DNA of 64,000 bases from Nageia nagi. Lineage: Eukaryota; Pinophyta. Positions 33,711-44,272 of the stretch are shown piece after piece (the stretch's first letter is position 1; each line of letters starts with the position of its first letter). The notes below the pieces were generated by a model. It had not been told where the DNA came from, searched no databases, and was given only the letters and a program-made list of their open reading frames with translations. A program made the position numbers and the translations under genes. The DNA lies in assembly GCA_050084985.1 (NCBI GenBank), contig JBITNC010000001.1, positions 167,090,001 through 167,154,000 of the forward strand, read 5' to 3'.

Positions 33711-34050
33711 CAAAGGATGAAATGCTACTTTGTAAAAGCTATTTTGTAAGGAAGCAAATCAAAAGAGATTTTTCATTGTCTCATTAAGGTTTATTCATGA
33801 GTAATAAAGAAAAATATTGGCTATAACAAATCTTATCTTATTTGCTAGTACGGTTACTTTTTGAGTATAATAGGATGAACCAAGGTAATTCTTTGTATTT
33901 ATATTTTGTGAGTGTTTGATTTATTTCTATTCATTTCACTTTAATTATTTCTCCACTATTAATTTTTGCAAGTACTTGAAAATATACAAGTGTGATAATC
34001 CATTATGTTGACCTTAGGATACCAAGGTGACTAGGGTTTATAGATTAAGT

Positions 34051-34061
34051 TGGTATCAGAG
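34051..34061 (+). other. gypsy-4 primer-binding site
   Basis: TGGTATCAGAG preceded by AAGT. Exact match to the initiator-Met tRNA-type primer site core of plant LTR elements; marks the 5' LTR end just upstream. Confidence 0.8.
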
Positions 34062-34157
34062 TAGTTTGTATTGGGATCTGATTATTGAGAAATATTGGGT
34101 GTTTTAGTTTACTTAGTTTTTAACTACTAATATTTTTACAAGTACAATTTTTCTACC

Positions 34158-34990
34158 ATGAGTGCAAAGAGGATTATTGGTGAACTCCAAGATAAAGTTT
34201 TCAAGTTGGAAATAATCTTGAAGAAAATAGCTAAAAGAATTGATCAATTGGATTATTTGATGATCATGTTGAAATAGGAGAAAATGGGATTATTGTTGCT
34301 AAATCTTGTAAATCATCAAGTGTTCATGATAGGAAAGAGAATCTTCATGGTGTTCAACATGTTGGTATTGTGAGAAGCAGGAGGCAAGATCTTGTTATTT
34401 CTATAGAAAAAGAGGCCACATAAAGAGTTAATTTTGGAATTTATATCTAGAGTTGTAGCCTAAGAAATCAAAAGACTATGAAATCCAACAACATCAAGAA
34501 CATGTATAGGAGGAAAGAGAATCTTTCTATATTTCTAAATGTTAGATGTGATGGACCTGAGAAAAAGGTGACCTTTATGGGATCCTAAGTCTCTATTATT
34601 CAAATTGGTAAGAAGAGCTATTTTTTGTGAAGGTACAAGCAAAGATGGTAAAATTCAATGCACTCTTTGATCCTGTATATCAATAGAATTTGATTACTAA
34701 AGATCTTATTACTAGATTGGGTTTTCCTATGGTTTCACATGCTTGTCCATATAGTTAGGTGAGTGGTAATAATGAAGTTAAACTAATTCAATAGTGTAGA
34801 TTAAAATTGGGAACCAATCTCATATTTATTGATGAAGTGTTAATGGATGTTGTTCCATTGGGGATACATGGTATTATGCTTGGTAATCCATATTTATTTG
34901 ATAGGAATGAAGTGTTTCATTGGGAGGAGAATAAATATTATCTCATGAAATATGATATAAAGTTGGAATCAATCCTTTTCAAGTTATGAT
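34158..34990 (+). pseudogene. gypsy-4 gag remnant and protease
   Basis: From ATG at 34158 the plus strand reads SAKRIIGELQDKVFKLE, a short coiled gag-like start, then broken sequence. Protease is recognisable from about 34660: NLITKDLITRLGFPMVSHAC, and in the 60-codon frame 34807-34989 DEVLMDVVPLGIHGIMLGNP, YLFDRNEVFHWEENKYYLMK. This is the D-V-x-P-L-x-x-x-x-LG-PYL-DR type found in one group of plant gypsy proteases. Several stops. Confidence 0.75.
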
Positions 34991-35535
34991 CAAATCACCT
35001 CTATTGGTCAATGTGATAAACAAGGAATCCGAGAAGAAACTAGTCCAAATGCTTTCATCAAAAAAGCAAATTTTGAAGCAATGTTGCCCATGCTCAAGAT
35101 TGGTAAAGTGTATTTTAAAACTATTATTCAATTTTTTTAGATTATTAATATTTGTTCTACTCATAATTGCTACATTTTTTAATTCACTTGGATTAGAAAA
35201 TATAGTAGAATATTGTGAGGAAAAGATTTATTGGGGTGAGACTTTCAATGGATCTGATTTGTAAGAAATAAATGAATTGCAAAACTTAGGAATTTTGAAA
35301 ACTAAATGAAGGAAAAATTTGATTACCAAGACTTCATCGCACTTGATATTTGAGTGAAGCTTTTGTAGGACCAAAAGCTTCTATGGTGGGACAAGTGATC
35401 TGAAAAGGATTTTTGAAGTTGTAAAAAAAAGAAAAAAAATTCAAATACCTCTTTTGTGTATTTTATTCTCTCCATGTTAAGAGTTCATCCTTAGCTTTTT
35501 GACACTTTTTATGGTTCATGAAATCGATTCCAAGG
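34991..35535 (+). other. gypsy-4 region after protease
   Basis: A 92-codon plus-strand frame (34986-35264) begins SPLLVNVINKESEKK and contains a hydrophobic run (LLFNFFRLLIFVLLII). In this place relatives carry a protease-RT linker, so the hydrophobic run may be chance. No RT motif follows. Confidence 0.4.
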
Positions 35536-35539
35536 GGCA

Positions 35540-35690
35540 TTTTGGAGGCCATATTGTGAGGGGGTGTTTTGGAGGCCATACTATGAGGGGGCATTTTGGA
35601 GGCCAGATTGAGATAGGGAGTTTTGGAGGCCATATTGCGATGAGACATTTTGGAGGCCTATTAGCATGAGGGGAGAATTTTGGAGGCTAG
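35540..35690 (+). repeat. 27-bp tandem array, in frame (9-residue unit)
   Basis: TTTTGGAGGCC starts at 35540, 35567, 35594, 35621, 35648 and 35678: five steps, four of exactly 27 bp and the last 30. The plus frame reads repeats of HFGGHIVRG, CFGGHTMRG, HFGGQIEIG, SFGGHIAMR. The period is a multiple of three, so the frame is preserved throughout. Confidence 0.88.
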
Positions 35691-35694
35691 AGTG

Positions 35695-36452
35695 CATGAT
35701 TCAAATTATTTATTTGAAATTTACTATCCATCAAGTGGCACCTTTTAATTGGATCGATCCAAAATGATATATTTGCATGGTATTATGTTTACTAAGATTT
35801 ATAATTGGTTGTAAAGCTTATTTTTGGTTTGAGTTTTATTTTTAAATATGTACATTATCTAGATATTGTAATTTGTTATTTCAAAGCTAATTCTAAGATA
35901 TTGGATTATTGGAATAAGCTCAAACTTGGACCAAAGATACAAAAGAATATTGGGTTTCCTAAAATGGTATTTTTGTTGAAAATTTCTAACTATAAATACT
36001 CCAAATTTAGCCCATAAATTCTTATATAATGAGGCAAGTTGGAAGTGCTTAGGAATGAATGTAGAGCTTTGGAAAAAGGAATTCTTTGATGAAAGAGTAA
36101 TTTTAGAAACACTCAAAGAAGTGAAAGGAATGATATAGTATTCCAAAACACACTAAAGACCAATTCCAAATTCAATAAGTAAAAGGAGAGTAACTGAGTG
36201 AGAGCACATTGAAGGTCATTGTAAACTCATCAAAATACCAATATAATTGATTAGGAGCTTTGTTGTTGAATGTAGTCTAAAGTGGGATGAACTAGGGTAA
36301 TTTTTTGTCATTATTTTATGAGTGTGTGATTTATTTATCTTCATTGCATTTTAATTATTTCTTTGCTATTAATTTTTGTAATAAATTGGAAATATACAAG
36401 TGTGATAATCCATTCTATTGACCTTAGAACACCAAGGCAATTAAGGTTGATG
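35695..36452 (+). repeat. gypsy-4 3' LTR region (start approximate)
   Basis: Ends near 36452 by alignment with the 5' LTR end. A TATA-like box is at about 35989. Upstream 400 bp no longer align convincingly with the 5' LTR, so the boundary is uncertain. Confidence 0.5.
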
Positions 36453-39400
36453 GATCACCCTTAAATGGGAAAGCTCATTGTCCATCTCCTTTCGATCGAA
36501 TATCACATTTGTTCATCATGATAAGTAAAGTATAAGTTTGTATCTTCCATAAATCTAGTTTGATAGGTCAAGGTCAATTAGGTCATTATCATATTTTATA
36601 TCATCATTTACTATTATTTTATGGTTAATTGATTAAATTAAATATACTATAAATAACCCTAATAATTATTATTTTGGTTATAATGGGTTTGAGAATCTTG
36701 TGGATGATCCTCATTAATTGCACACTTCTTATTAGTTTACCATTCTCTCTCTCTCAAATCTTTTCAAATCTTCAGTTCTAAACTTGATGCTATTAATATG
36801 CATAAAAAATCCAACTTTCCTACACTTTGAAAAAGTTATTTGATCATTAATATCACCACTCTCCCAAAAAAAAGGTAAAGATCATAACATGCAAGCATAT
36901 TCCTATACTTCACAATATTCTCTCACACTAGTTCATTTAAGCTCAAATTTATCGACTTATATTAAATTCAATCATATTATAATATGTTTAGGTTCTAAAA
37001 AATCAATTACATTTCACTCACATCTAACATTGCCAGGTTATGTCAAAATTATTTAAGGAAACAAAATACCACTAATTATGGAACTTAGTGCACTTCTTCA
37101 AAATACAATTGTGAAGACATGAAAAATATATATATGAAAATCTATCTCTTTATATCTTCTATAAAAAATGTGTATACATATGCATCTATATTTTAATACA
37201 TTAATTTATTTTAATTTCTAAACAAATTATGAAGAATAAATTCAATATATCCTTATCAACATTTATTATTTGATTCAAACAAGGTGATACAAGTATGAAA
37301 CTTTTTCATATTTTATGATACATATTTTTAACATAAAGAAGATATCTTATGTTTTTCCAAATATTAAAATCAAACATCAAACACTTACCATGTGAAACAA
37401 AATAAAATGAAATATAAGTATAATCAATAATATTTTAGATGATCCTCATTAATTCCATCACTTCCTATTAGGCATATCACATAAAATTTGAGAAATATGT
37501 AAGAAAAAAATCCATAAAATTCATAGAAATATTAGTAATACCATAGTAATATTCCAAAAATGATTATCATCATATCACATAATCATAATTCTTGAAAGTA
37601 CAACATACATTTTAGAATATAAAGCATAACAAACATAACCCTCATATACTTGAGGTATTCAAAAAATATATCTAGTATGCTAAATAAAATTTAAGATAAT
37701 GCCTAACATGTTGGATGATTACAATCAATCAGAAGTTAGTTTAGCAATCAACAACTGTCATACTAGGCTACCAACCTCTTTTTAGTTCATTGATCTACCA
37801 TTTATGCATCTCACTAGAAACTATTCTAACAATTTTCTTGACTTATAAGATACATTTTTTATTTTTCAAATTTATCATTTTCATCCTCTTACATTAACCT
37901 CATTAATTCCTTTATACCTTCCCTCATCAGTTAATGATTCATTTTTTGGTTTTAGGGTGAATTTATTTTATCCTCTCTTCATCTTTAGTTAACTTTGTGA
38001 ATCTTACTTTTCTCATTATGCTTATTCTCTTTATAATTCACAACTATCCTTTTATCAACCAAAATACTAACACTTTAACTTTCTCTATCCACCACCTCAT
38101 AAATTTAGGGAAAAGATAGTACCCAATATATTTATCATAAGCATGAATGGTATCAAACACCAAATTTTGAAATAAATTCCTACTAATATTTCATAAGATA
38201 ATAATTATTTCTCCTCTTTTGGGCTAAATATAGAAATAATCTTTTAAATCTATTTAGTATATCATACATCATTAGGTATGGTTACTTATGTATGCACATC
38301 ATCAATGTATAAAAATGTTAAACCCATAAAATAAATTAAGTGTTACGACTTGAAATTACATACCCTTAAATAGATAGTGTGTTGACTAAATCAAATATGC
38401 AACAAAATCTATTAAATGAAAATTTTAAAGAAATAATTCATTCCCAAATTAGCCCATCCCACATTATTTATAATATAATACAATAATGAGTCTTCTTCTA
38501 AACATCATCATGACATACTTAATTATATAAATAAAGTAATTCAATACAAGAAGTTGGGTCCACTTTATGGCTAAAAAGTGGAAGTGTTTTCCTTGATTTT
38601 CAAGTTTGGGCACAATTGATCTCAAAATTTAAAGATGTTAGACATAGAATCATGAAAAAGATCAAAATGTTGAAAATATAGTTCTTAGAGTCTAGTTTTT
38701 AAATATGTAATGTATTACAATACCCAGATGATAGACATTAAATTTTGATAGGGATGAATAAAAATCAATTTTAAAAATATATTATTTTAGGACCATACCA
38801 TGCACATGTATGATATAAATCAAAGTATTGTTTAAAATCCTTTTGGTAATAGACACCAAAGACATTGAAGCTTGTCCTTGATATTTTTACATAATATTTT
38901 ATGAATATTTTTTTAATTATTTTTGTATTTTTTGCATTTGCTATTTCAAAAAGTGCTCATGTCTAGCATCAATAATTTGATATAAAATTATCCTTTTTTC
39001 AATTTTTTTATCTTGTAGAGAATTATTTGTAGCTTTTCCCCATATATTTTTTTATAATTCCCAAAAAAACAAAAAGTTATTAAGGAAATAAGATACCCTC
39101 ATATATCATGTATATGGATTAGTTTCACTAAAAAGTAATTGAAAATTGTAAAATATAATCCACTTGTAAAACAATTGCATATTTGAAATGTGCACTCTTT
39201 CATATGTATATGCCTGAGGTCAAGATTTTTCATTAAAATTTTAAAACATATGCTTACCATACATTTTAAAAATTAAGATAATCAAACATATATTTCAAAT
39301 GAAATTTCATACTATTTTAGGACTATAGCATGCACATGCAGTAACTTTTTAAAATTTCAATTAAAAAATTCTACCAAAAACCCCATCAAGCAAATGCTCA

Positions 39401-39827
39401 AATTCAATATTTTCCATTTAAATTACCATGAACACACACTTGCAAGTTTGAGGCTAAGGGTTGGCTCACAAAGCCTTTTCCAAGCCTAAAATTGAGTCTA
39501 AATTAGAGAGAAATGGATTTACATATATCAAGATCTTGATATAAATTCAAAAATTAAGATCTCAATATATATTAATATCCTAATTTTTGACACCTATAAT
39601 AAAATTAATATCTATTGTAAAATAAATCAAGGTCCCAATATATATCGAGATCCTAATTTTGCATGATCCATTTCACACAAAAAACTACTTTAGGATAGAG
39701 TACTCTATTATTCCTCCTTTCACTTTCATACAATACAAACAACATTGCCATTTTCTATAGAAAAATGCTCATTTTTATCTTTTCCATGGAACTCATTCAA
39801 TATTACATTATATGTTAGGATCCAAGA
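36453..39827. other. AT-rich DNA without recognised features
   Basis: No open frame with family resemblance on either strand. A short run TTTTAGGACCATACCATGCA (38787) has a relative at 39313 (TTTTAGGACTATAGCATGCA). Probably fossil repeats. Confidence 0.5.
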
Positions 39828-40165
39828 AGCTGAATTAAGGTTTTTTTGAAGAGAAATATAAGGTGTTGAAGTCGAGTTAAGATTTTTTTAAAAATAAATA
39901 AGGTGTTGAAGATGAATTAATATTTTTTTGAAGATAATTAAGGTGTTGAAGCTTTTATCTTATTAGGATTTGAAACCTAAGGTAACCATTACAATTACTT
40001 TCAAGTTCAATTAAGGATTTCTTCAAAAGAAATATGATATTGAAGCTTTTCCAATCTTTCAAAATAAATTTTATTTTGAAGCTTTTGTGTATTTTTAAAA
40101 TAAATATGGTGTTGAATATTTTATTATTTTTTAAAATAAAAATGGTTTTGAAGATATTTTGAGGA
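39828..40165. repeat. 40-bp tandem repeat (GGTGTTGAAG unit)
   Basis: Three adjacent copies of GAATTAAG-TTTTTTTGAA..TAAGGTGTTGAAG at 39828-39951, each about 40 bp, then looser copies ending (T)GGTGTTGAA or GATATTGAAGC to 40165. Confidence 0.75.
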
Positions 40166-40254
40166 TTGGTGTTGACTCTTATTAGTGGAATTCAGTTAAT
40201 GTTCAATTTTACAAGTTTAGAGCAAGAGTTGCCTAAATTTAAATTTAACTTGTG

Positions 40255-40795
40255 AACTCCACATCTTAAACCTATTCCTCAAACTCTAAACCCTAATCCC
40301 CAAACTCCATACCTAATCCCTAAATTCCACACCCTAAACCCTATACCTTAAACTTTACACCCTATTCTCTAAACTCCACACCCTAATCCATAAACTCCAC
40401 ACCATAAACCCTAAACTACACACCTTATTCCATAAATTATATACCCACCCTAAACTCCACATCCTAATCCCTAATATCATTAAACTCCATACCCTAATAT
40501 CTAATATCCCTAAATTCCATACCCTACTCTCTAGAATCCATTTCCTATACCTTATTCCTTATATTTCCCTCACATTGTAATCCCTAAACCCCACACCCTA
40601 ATCCCTAATCACTAAGATCCACACCCTAATCTTTCATCCTAAAATCCCAAACTTTAATTCCCAAAGTACAAACCTAATCTCTAAACTTCACACCATAAAT
40701 CCTAATTCATAACCTCTACACCCTAATCCCTAAAATCCATATTGTAAACCCTGATCTCTAAACTTGACACCAAATCCCTAAAATCCACATTTAAT
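40255..40795. repeat. Telomere-like CCCTAAA/CCCTAATCC minisatellite
   Basis: About 540 bp of degenerate repeats of ACCCTAATCCCTAAACTCCAC, with many CCCTAAA and CCCTAAT units. CCCTAAA is the plant telomere repeat, but here it is embedded in a longer 12-25-bp unit and strongly mutated. It may be a degenerate interstitial telomeric tract or an unrelated minisatellite. Confidence 0.7.
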
Positions 40796-42869
40796 GAGGA
40801 GAGTTTTGAAATCATGGGTGATTATAAACACTAAAAAAAGAGAGAAAGGAAGGTCATGCCAACTAAAGAAATTATTGTAAATAGAAAGAAGGAAGAAAAA
40901 TAGAAAATATATAGAAGACCAAGGATTAAATAATTGAATAATATTAAAGCACAAAGTTCCATACCAATTGATGAAGAGAAAATTTAAGAGAACATGAAGG
41001 AAGGGATAATTGTATATGATGCAAGTATGGAAGAGAGGAATTGATAAAAGCATCAAATTTAGGTACATATTCAAATCAAACATTGAATGAAGCTTCAAAT
41101 CTAATGACTATAGACATGAATCTAGGTATATATTTAGAACCACCTTTGAATGATATTGAAAATGAGAATATTAAAACATATAATGTAGATGTGTCCTTTA
41201 ATCCATGTTTTGATAACAATTATGATATCAATTATGTTCTTGAACAAATAAAAATAATCAATAGGTTTAAACCCCTAGTAGTTTGGATAAATCACATGAT
41301 AATAATTTTTTATGAATTGAATGTAATAACTAAGATAATATCCTTTGTAAGATAGCTAAGATACAAATAAGAACATGCACAAATGGAATATATGATAAAT
41401 TTTTATCTAATAAAGAGTTAGGATTTCAATGTCAACTCATCTTGCAATTGATGAGAATGTTTAAAATGAGAAAAGTAATGAAAATTTTAGGTATTTGTGT
41501 GAAAAAAAAATGAACCCCCAAAATAAATTATATATCCATTGTTACTAGTTCCATGGACTCTATTGGGAAGAAAAGTTTATCTATATATAGGAATGCAATA
41601 CAAAAAGACATAAGAACTACTTTGGTAAATAAAATAACTTTAAAGGAAAAAATTATTGATAGCCTTAGTGGATATCTAAATATACATCCTAAAATGTTGT
41701 AAAGAGAATATAAAGTATTGAAATTGATCCAATCAACCAATGTTGGAGCTTTAATGGTGGAATCCCTAAGTTTGACATGAAATTGACTAATGAGATCAAA
41801 TCTAGAATTGAAAAATATTAGCATGATAATACAAGGCTATCACCTACTATTAAATATATTTTAAAATTTAAAATTGGTTGAAAAGATTGTGAACTTCATT
41901 GAAATAAATTATTAGATATGAATCAAACTTAATTATATAAAAAATATTTAAATTGATAAAGTGTTAAGTAGATTTAATATTTTCATAAGTCAAAGATATT
42001 TTGAGAAATGCAAACCTTGAAATATCAAAATTAATAAGCAAATAATAGAATGTTGTTGTAAAAATCATATGTAATTTAGATATAATTATCAAGTTTTTCA
42101 ATATATTCATGACACTTTTCATACTAACAAGTTTATGTAAGGATTTAATTTTAATATGTTGCCTGAATCTATAAATGAGTTAATATTTTGTTTATTTTGT
42201 CAAATTTTAGATGACAAATTATTTTATTCAAATGCATGTATTTTGAGACAATGTATTATATGTAAGAACCTTTCATTATTAGGAGAATGTATGCATGAAA
42301 ATAGTTAACATGAATTTAGAAAAATATTAGTGGATATCAAAAAATTCAAAAATGTTGAGTGTGCTTTGAAGGATGGAAAAATTGGAATGTGTTGATTTTA
42401 TCATTGAAAATTTTAATATGCATACATTCATGGATGATTTTAAGATTAAATTTCTTCTAAAATATGTCAAACACTGCCAACATGCTTGGTGGCTTGATAT
42501 TCAATTTTGTCAATGTAGAAACACATTTCTAGTTGGAAATATATCATCAATGTTAGAGTTTATAGAAAAATATACTCTTATACCATAAGAAGAAATACAA
42601 TATCAATATTATAATTCTCAATAAGTTGCCATTTTTGTTCATATTGTATATAAACATGTAGGTGATAGTATAGAAGATAATAGAAAGTTTTTGAGGGAAT
42701 ATCATTTCTATGTGAGTGATAACCAATTACACTCAATAGAGTTTATCCAATTTTTACTTAAGGTATTTTATGATAATTCAAAGGAAATAAATATTCAAAT
42801 GGAATAATATTTCATATGGTTAGATAATTATACAAGGCAAGTTTAAGATGCATAGAGAAAATAATATCT

Positions 42870-42871
<2 letters not shown>

Positions 42872-42912
<41 letters not shown>
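42872..42912. repeat. (TG)n microsatellite inside the relic
   Basis: About 20 TG units, directly before HGKG. In the coding frame it reads as Cys-Val repeats and sits where relatives have an unrelated segment of a few tens of residues. Confidence 0.95.
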
Positions 42913-43388
42913 ATGGTAAAGGTGAACTTGATGGAGCTATTGCATTTGTAAAAAGAGTTCTTGGTAGAGAGAAACTAAAATTTGAAGATATAATAAAATT
43001 TAAAGATGCACATGCAATTATAAATTGGTGCAATATAAATTTATCTATTGGATCAAGTGAGATTTATACAATTAGATGATTCTTTTGGTTAATTGAAGAA
43101 AATAATATTACATATCATCATGATTGTGATATAATTAGTGAATCAACAAAATGACATTCATTTAGGAGCTCAAAGGTAAGCACATGAGTTATTTGGACAA
43201 GGGAGTTTGCATGTTTTTGTTAGTATTGTATTACAATTTTTTACAAAGAATGTATAAATACATAATTGGTTGAGGAATGGAAATAAATATCTTTAACACC
43301 TACAAAAGCACATGGTCAACAAGAAATAACATTTGAATATGAGAATCAACTATTTGCATTAAAGGATTATGAAAGTATTTTAGAACAA

Positions 43389-43512
43389 GTAATTTAATAT
43401 AATTTAATTTGAATTAAGTTATTTATTTTAATTTACTTATACAAATGCACATTTATGTATATATGAAATAGTTTTGTATGTTGCATTTTATTGATATACA
43501 TTTTGTTTGTAG
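43389..43512 (+). other. Predicted intron in transposase-like relic
   Basis: 124 bp from GTAATTTAATATAA to a pyrimidine-rich TTTTGTTTGTAG. Removing it joins the segment ending LKDYESILEQ to one starting with VSIVMVLEGNEREIDY, which continues the C-terminal homology. AT-rich like plant introns. Confidence 0.6.
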
Positions 43513-43910
43513 GATATGTATCTATTGTTATGGTACTTGAGGGTAATGAGAGGGAAATAGATTATTGATTGGCTAAATGTGTTGAGAAAATGTATAAGTT
43601 AACTCATCCTCAACATGATAATGATAGATTTGAGTATCTAATAGGTTCTAAAGTGGTTGTTTGTATATGTATACAAAAATTTATTACAATAAAAAATGGT
43701 TTGGGAGCACATGAAGATTATAAAATACATAATAAAATTATACACTACTCATATTTAGTACTAGAAACAAATATATAACTATCCAAATATAAAGGAAAAC
43801 TAAATAATAAAGTGTTATGGAATATTTTAATACAAGAACATGAGATAATCATGAATGCATTACATGAAAGAGAAGATGATGGTATAGCTAATTGAAAAAT
43901 ACAAGAAATT

Positions 43911-44193
43911 TTATCTCCCCTTCACCCCTTCCACTTGTCCTCATCCCCTTCTCCACTTCCACTTCTCACCTACCTCTTCTCCTTCCCTTTCCCCTTCCCT
44001 TTCTCCCTCTCCCCTTATCCCCTTATCCCCATCCTCTCCACTTCACCCTTTGATCTCCCTTTCCCCTTTCCTTATTCCCCTCACCTTACCTATTTCCCCC
44101 ACCCTTCCCCTCCACCCACCCCTTCTCTTTCCTTCTTCTCCCAACCCTTCCCCTTCTCTCCTTCCCCATATCCCATCCTCCATCCCCTTCCAC
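43911..44193. repeat. 280-bp polypyrimidine tract (plus strand)
   Basis: Almost purely C and T (TCCCC, CTTCC, TTCCCCTT units) with few purines. It gives a 99-codon low-complexity frame (Pro/Ser/Phe/Leu) that is not a gene. A purine-rich counterpart is at 58236-58370. Confidence 0.9.
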
Positions 44194-44200
44194 TTAACTA

Positions 44201-44272
44201 TCTTATCTTAATTGGTAGAGCACATGTATTTTAACCATATGATCATGGATTTAGTTCCCATATATATCATAA
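44201..44272 (+). pseudogene. tRNA-Lys(UUU)-like relic
   Basis: TTAATTGGTAGAGCA resembles the D arm and A box. A 7-base loop with TTT in the anticodon position follows. GATCATGGATTTAGTTCCC corresponds to the T arm and B box, already mutated from GGTTCGANTCC. The acceptor stem does not pair well, so it is not functional. Could be the head of an old SINE. Confidence 0.55.

Larger units (their letters stand above)
33541..36452 (+). mobile_element. gypsy-4, internally deleted Ty3/gypsy element
   Basis: Plus-strand element with related ends. About 170 bp at 33871-34042 aligns with 36283-36452 (both contain AAATATACAAGTGTGATAAT then CCATT-T-TTGACCTTAG). Only the 3' parts of the LTRs align; their starts are not resolved and 33541 is an estimate. 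Between them are gag and protease fragments and a 27-bp tandem array, about 2.2 kb, with no reverse transcriptase core or integrase core. It is far shorter than an autonomous gypsy element. Confidence 0.65.
41041..43900 (+). pseudogene. Transposase-like gene relic (Cys-rich, SDG/HGKG family)
   Basis: Long plus-strand coding relic in nearly one frame. In order: KKSLSIYRNAIQKDIRTTLV (41570), IIECCCKNHM (42045), FCLFCQ and CIICKNLSLLGEC (42190-42290), VKHCQHAWWLDIQFCQC (42465), EYHFYVSDNQLHSIEFIQFL (42700), HFIWSDN-like box read YFIWLDNYTRQV (42810), HGKGELDGAIAFVKR (42912), then a C-terminal exon WLAKCVEKMYKLTHPQHDND (43570). The SD-x-C-x-x-QFK and HGKG-x-x-DGA signatures belong to a multi-Cys protein family found in plants, mosses and animals that I believe is transposon-derived. 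Name not certain. About ten stops make it a pseudogene. An open frame at 41041-41355 may be its N-terminus. Confidence 0.6.

Noticed and set aside
36453-39827. Possible genes in the 3.4-kb AT-rich stretch
   Set aside because: No frame above background and no motif; only one short repeated word.
40778-41098. 106-codon hydrophobic minus-strand frame
   Set aside because: Antisense to the start of the transposase-like relic and composition-driven (Phe/Leu/Ile from A-rich plus strand).
43935-44234. 99-codon Pro/Ser/Phe-rich frame
   Set aside because: Low-complexity product of the polypyrimidine tract; no stops simply because the strand lacks purines.
44201-44272. Functional tRNA-Lys gene
   Set aside because: B box is mutated (no GTTCGA) and acceptor ends do not pair; called a relic instead.
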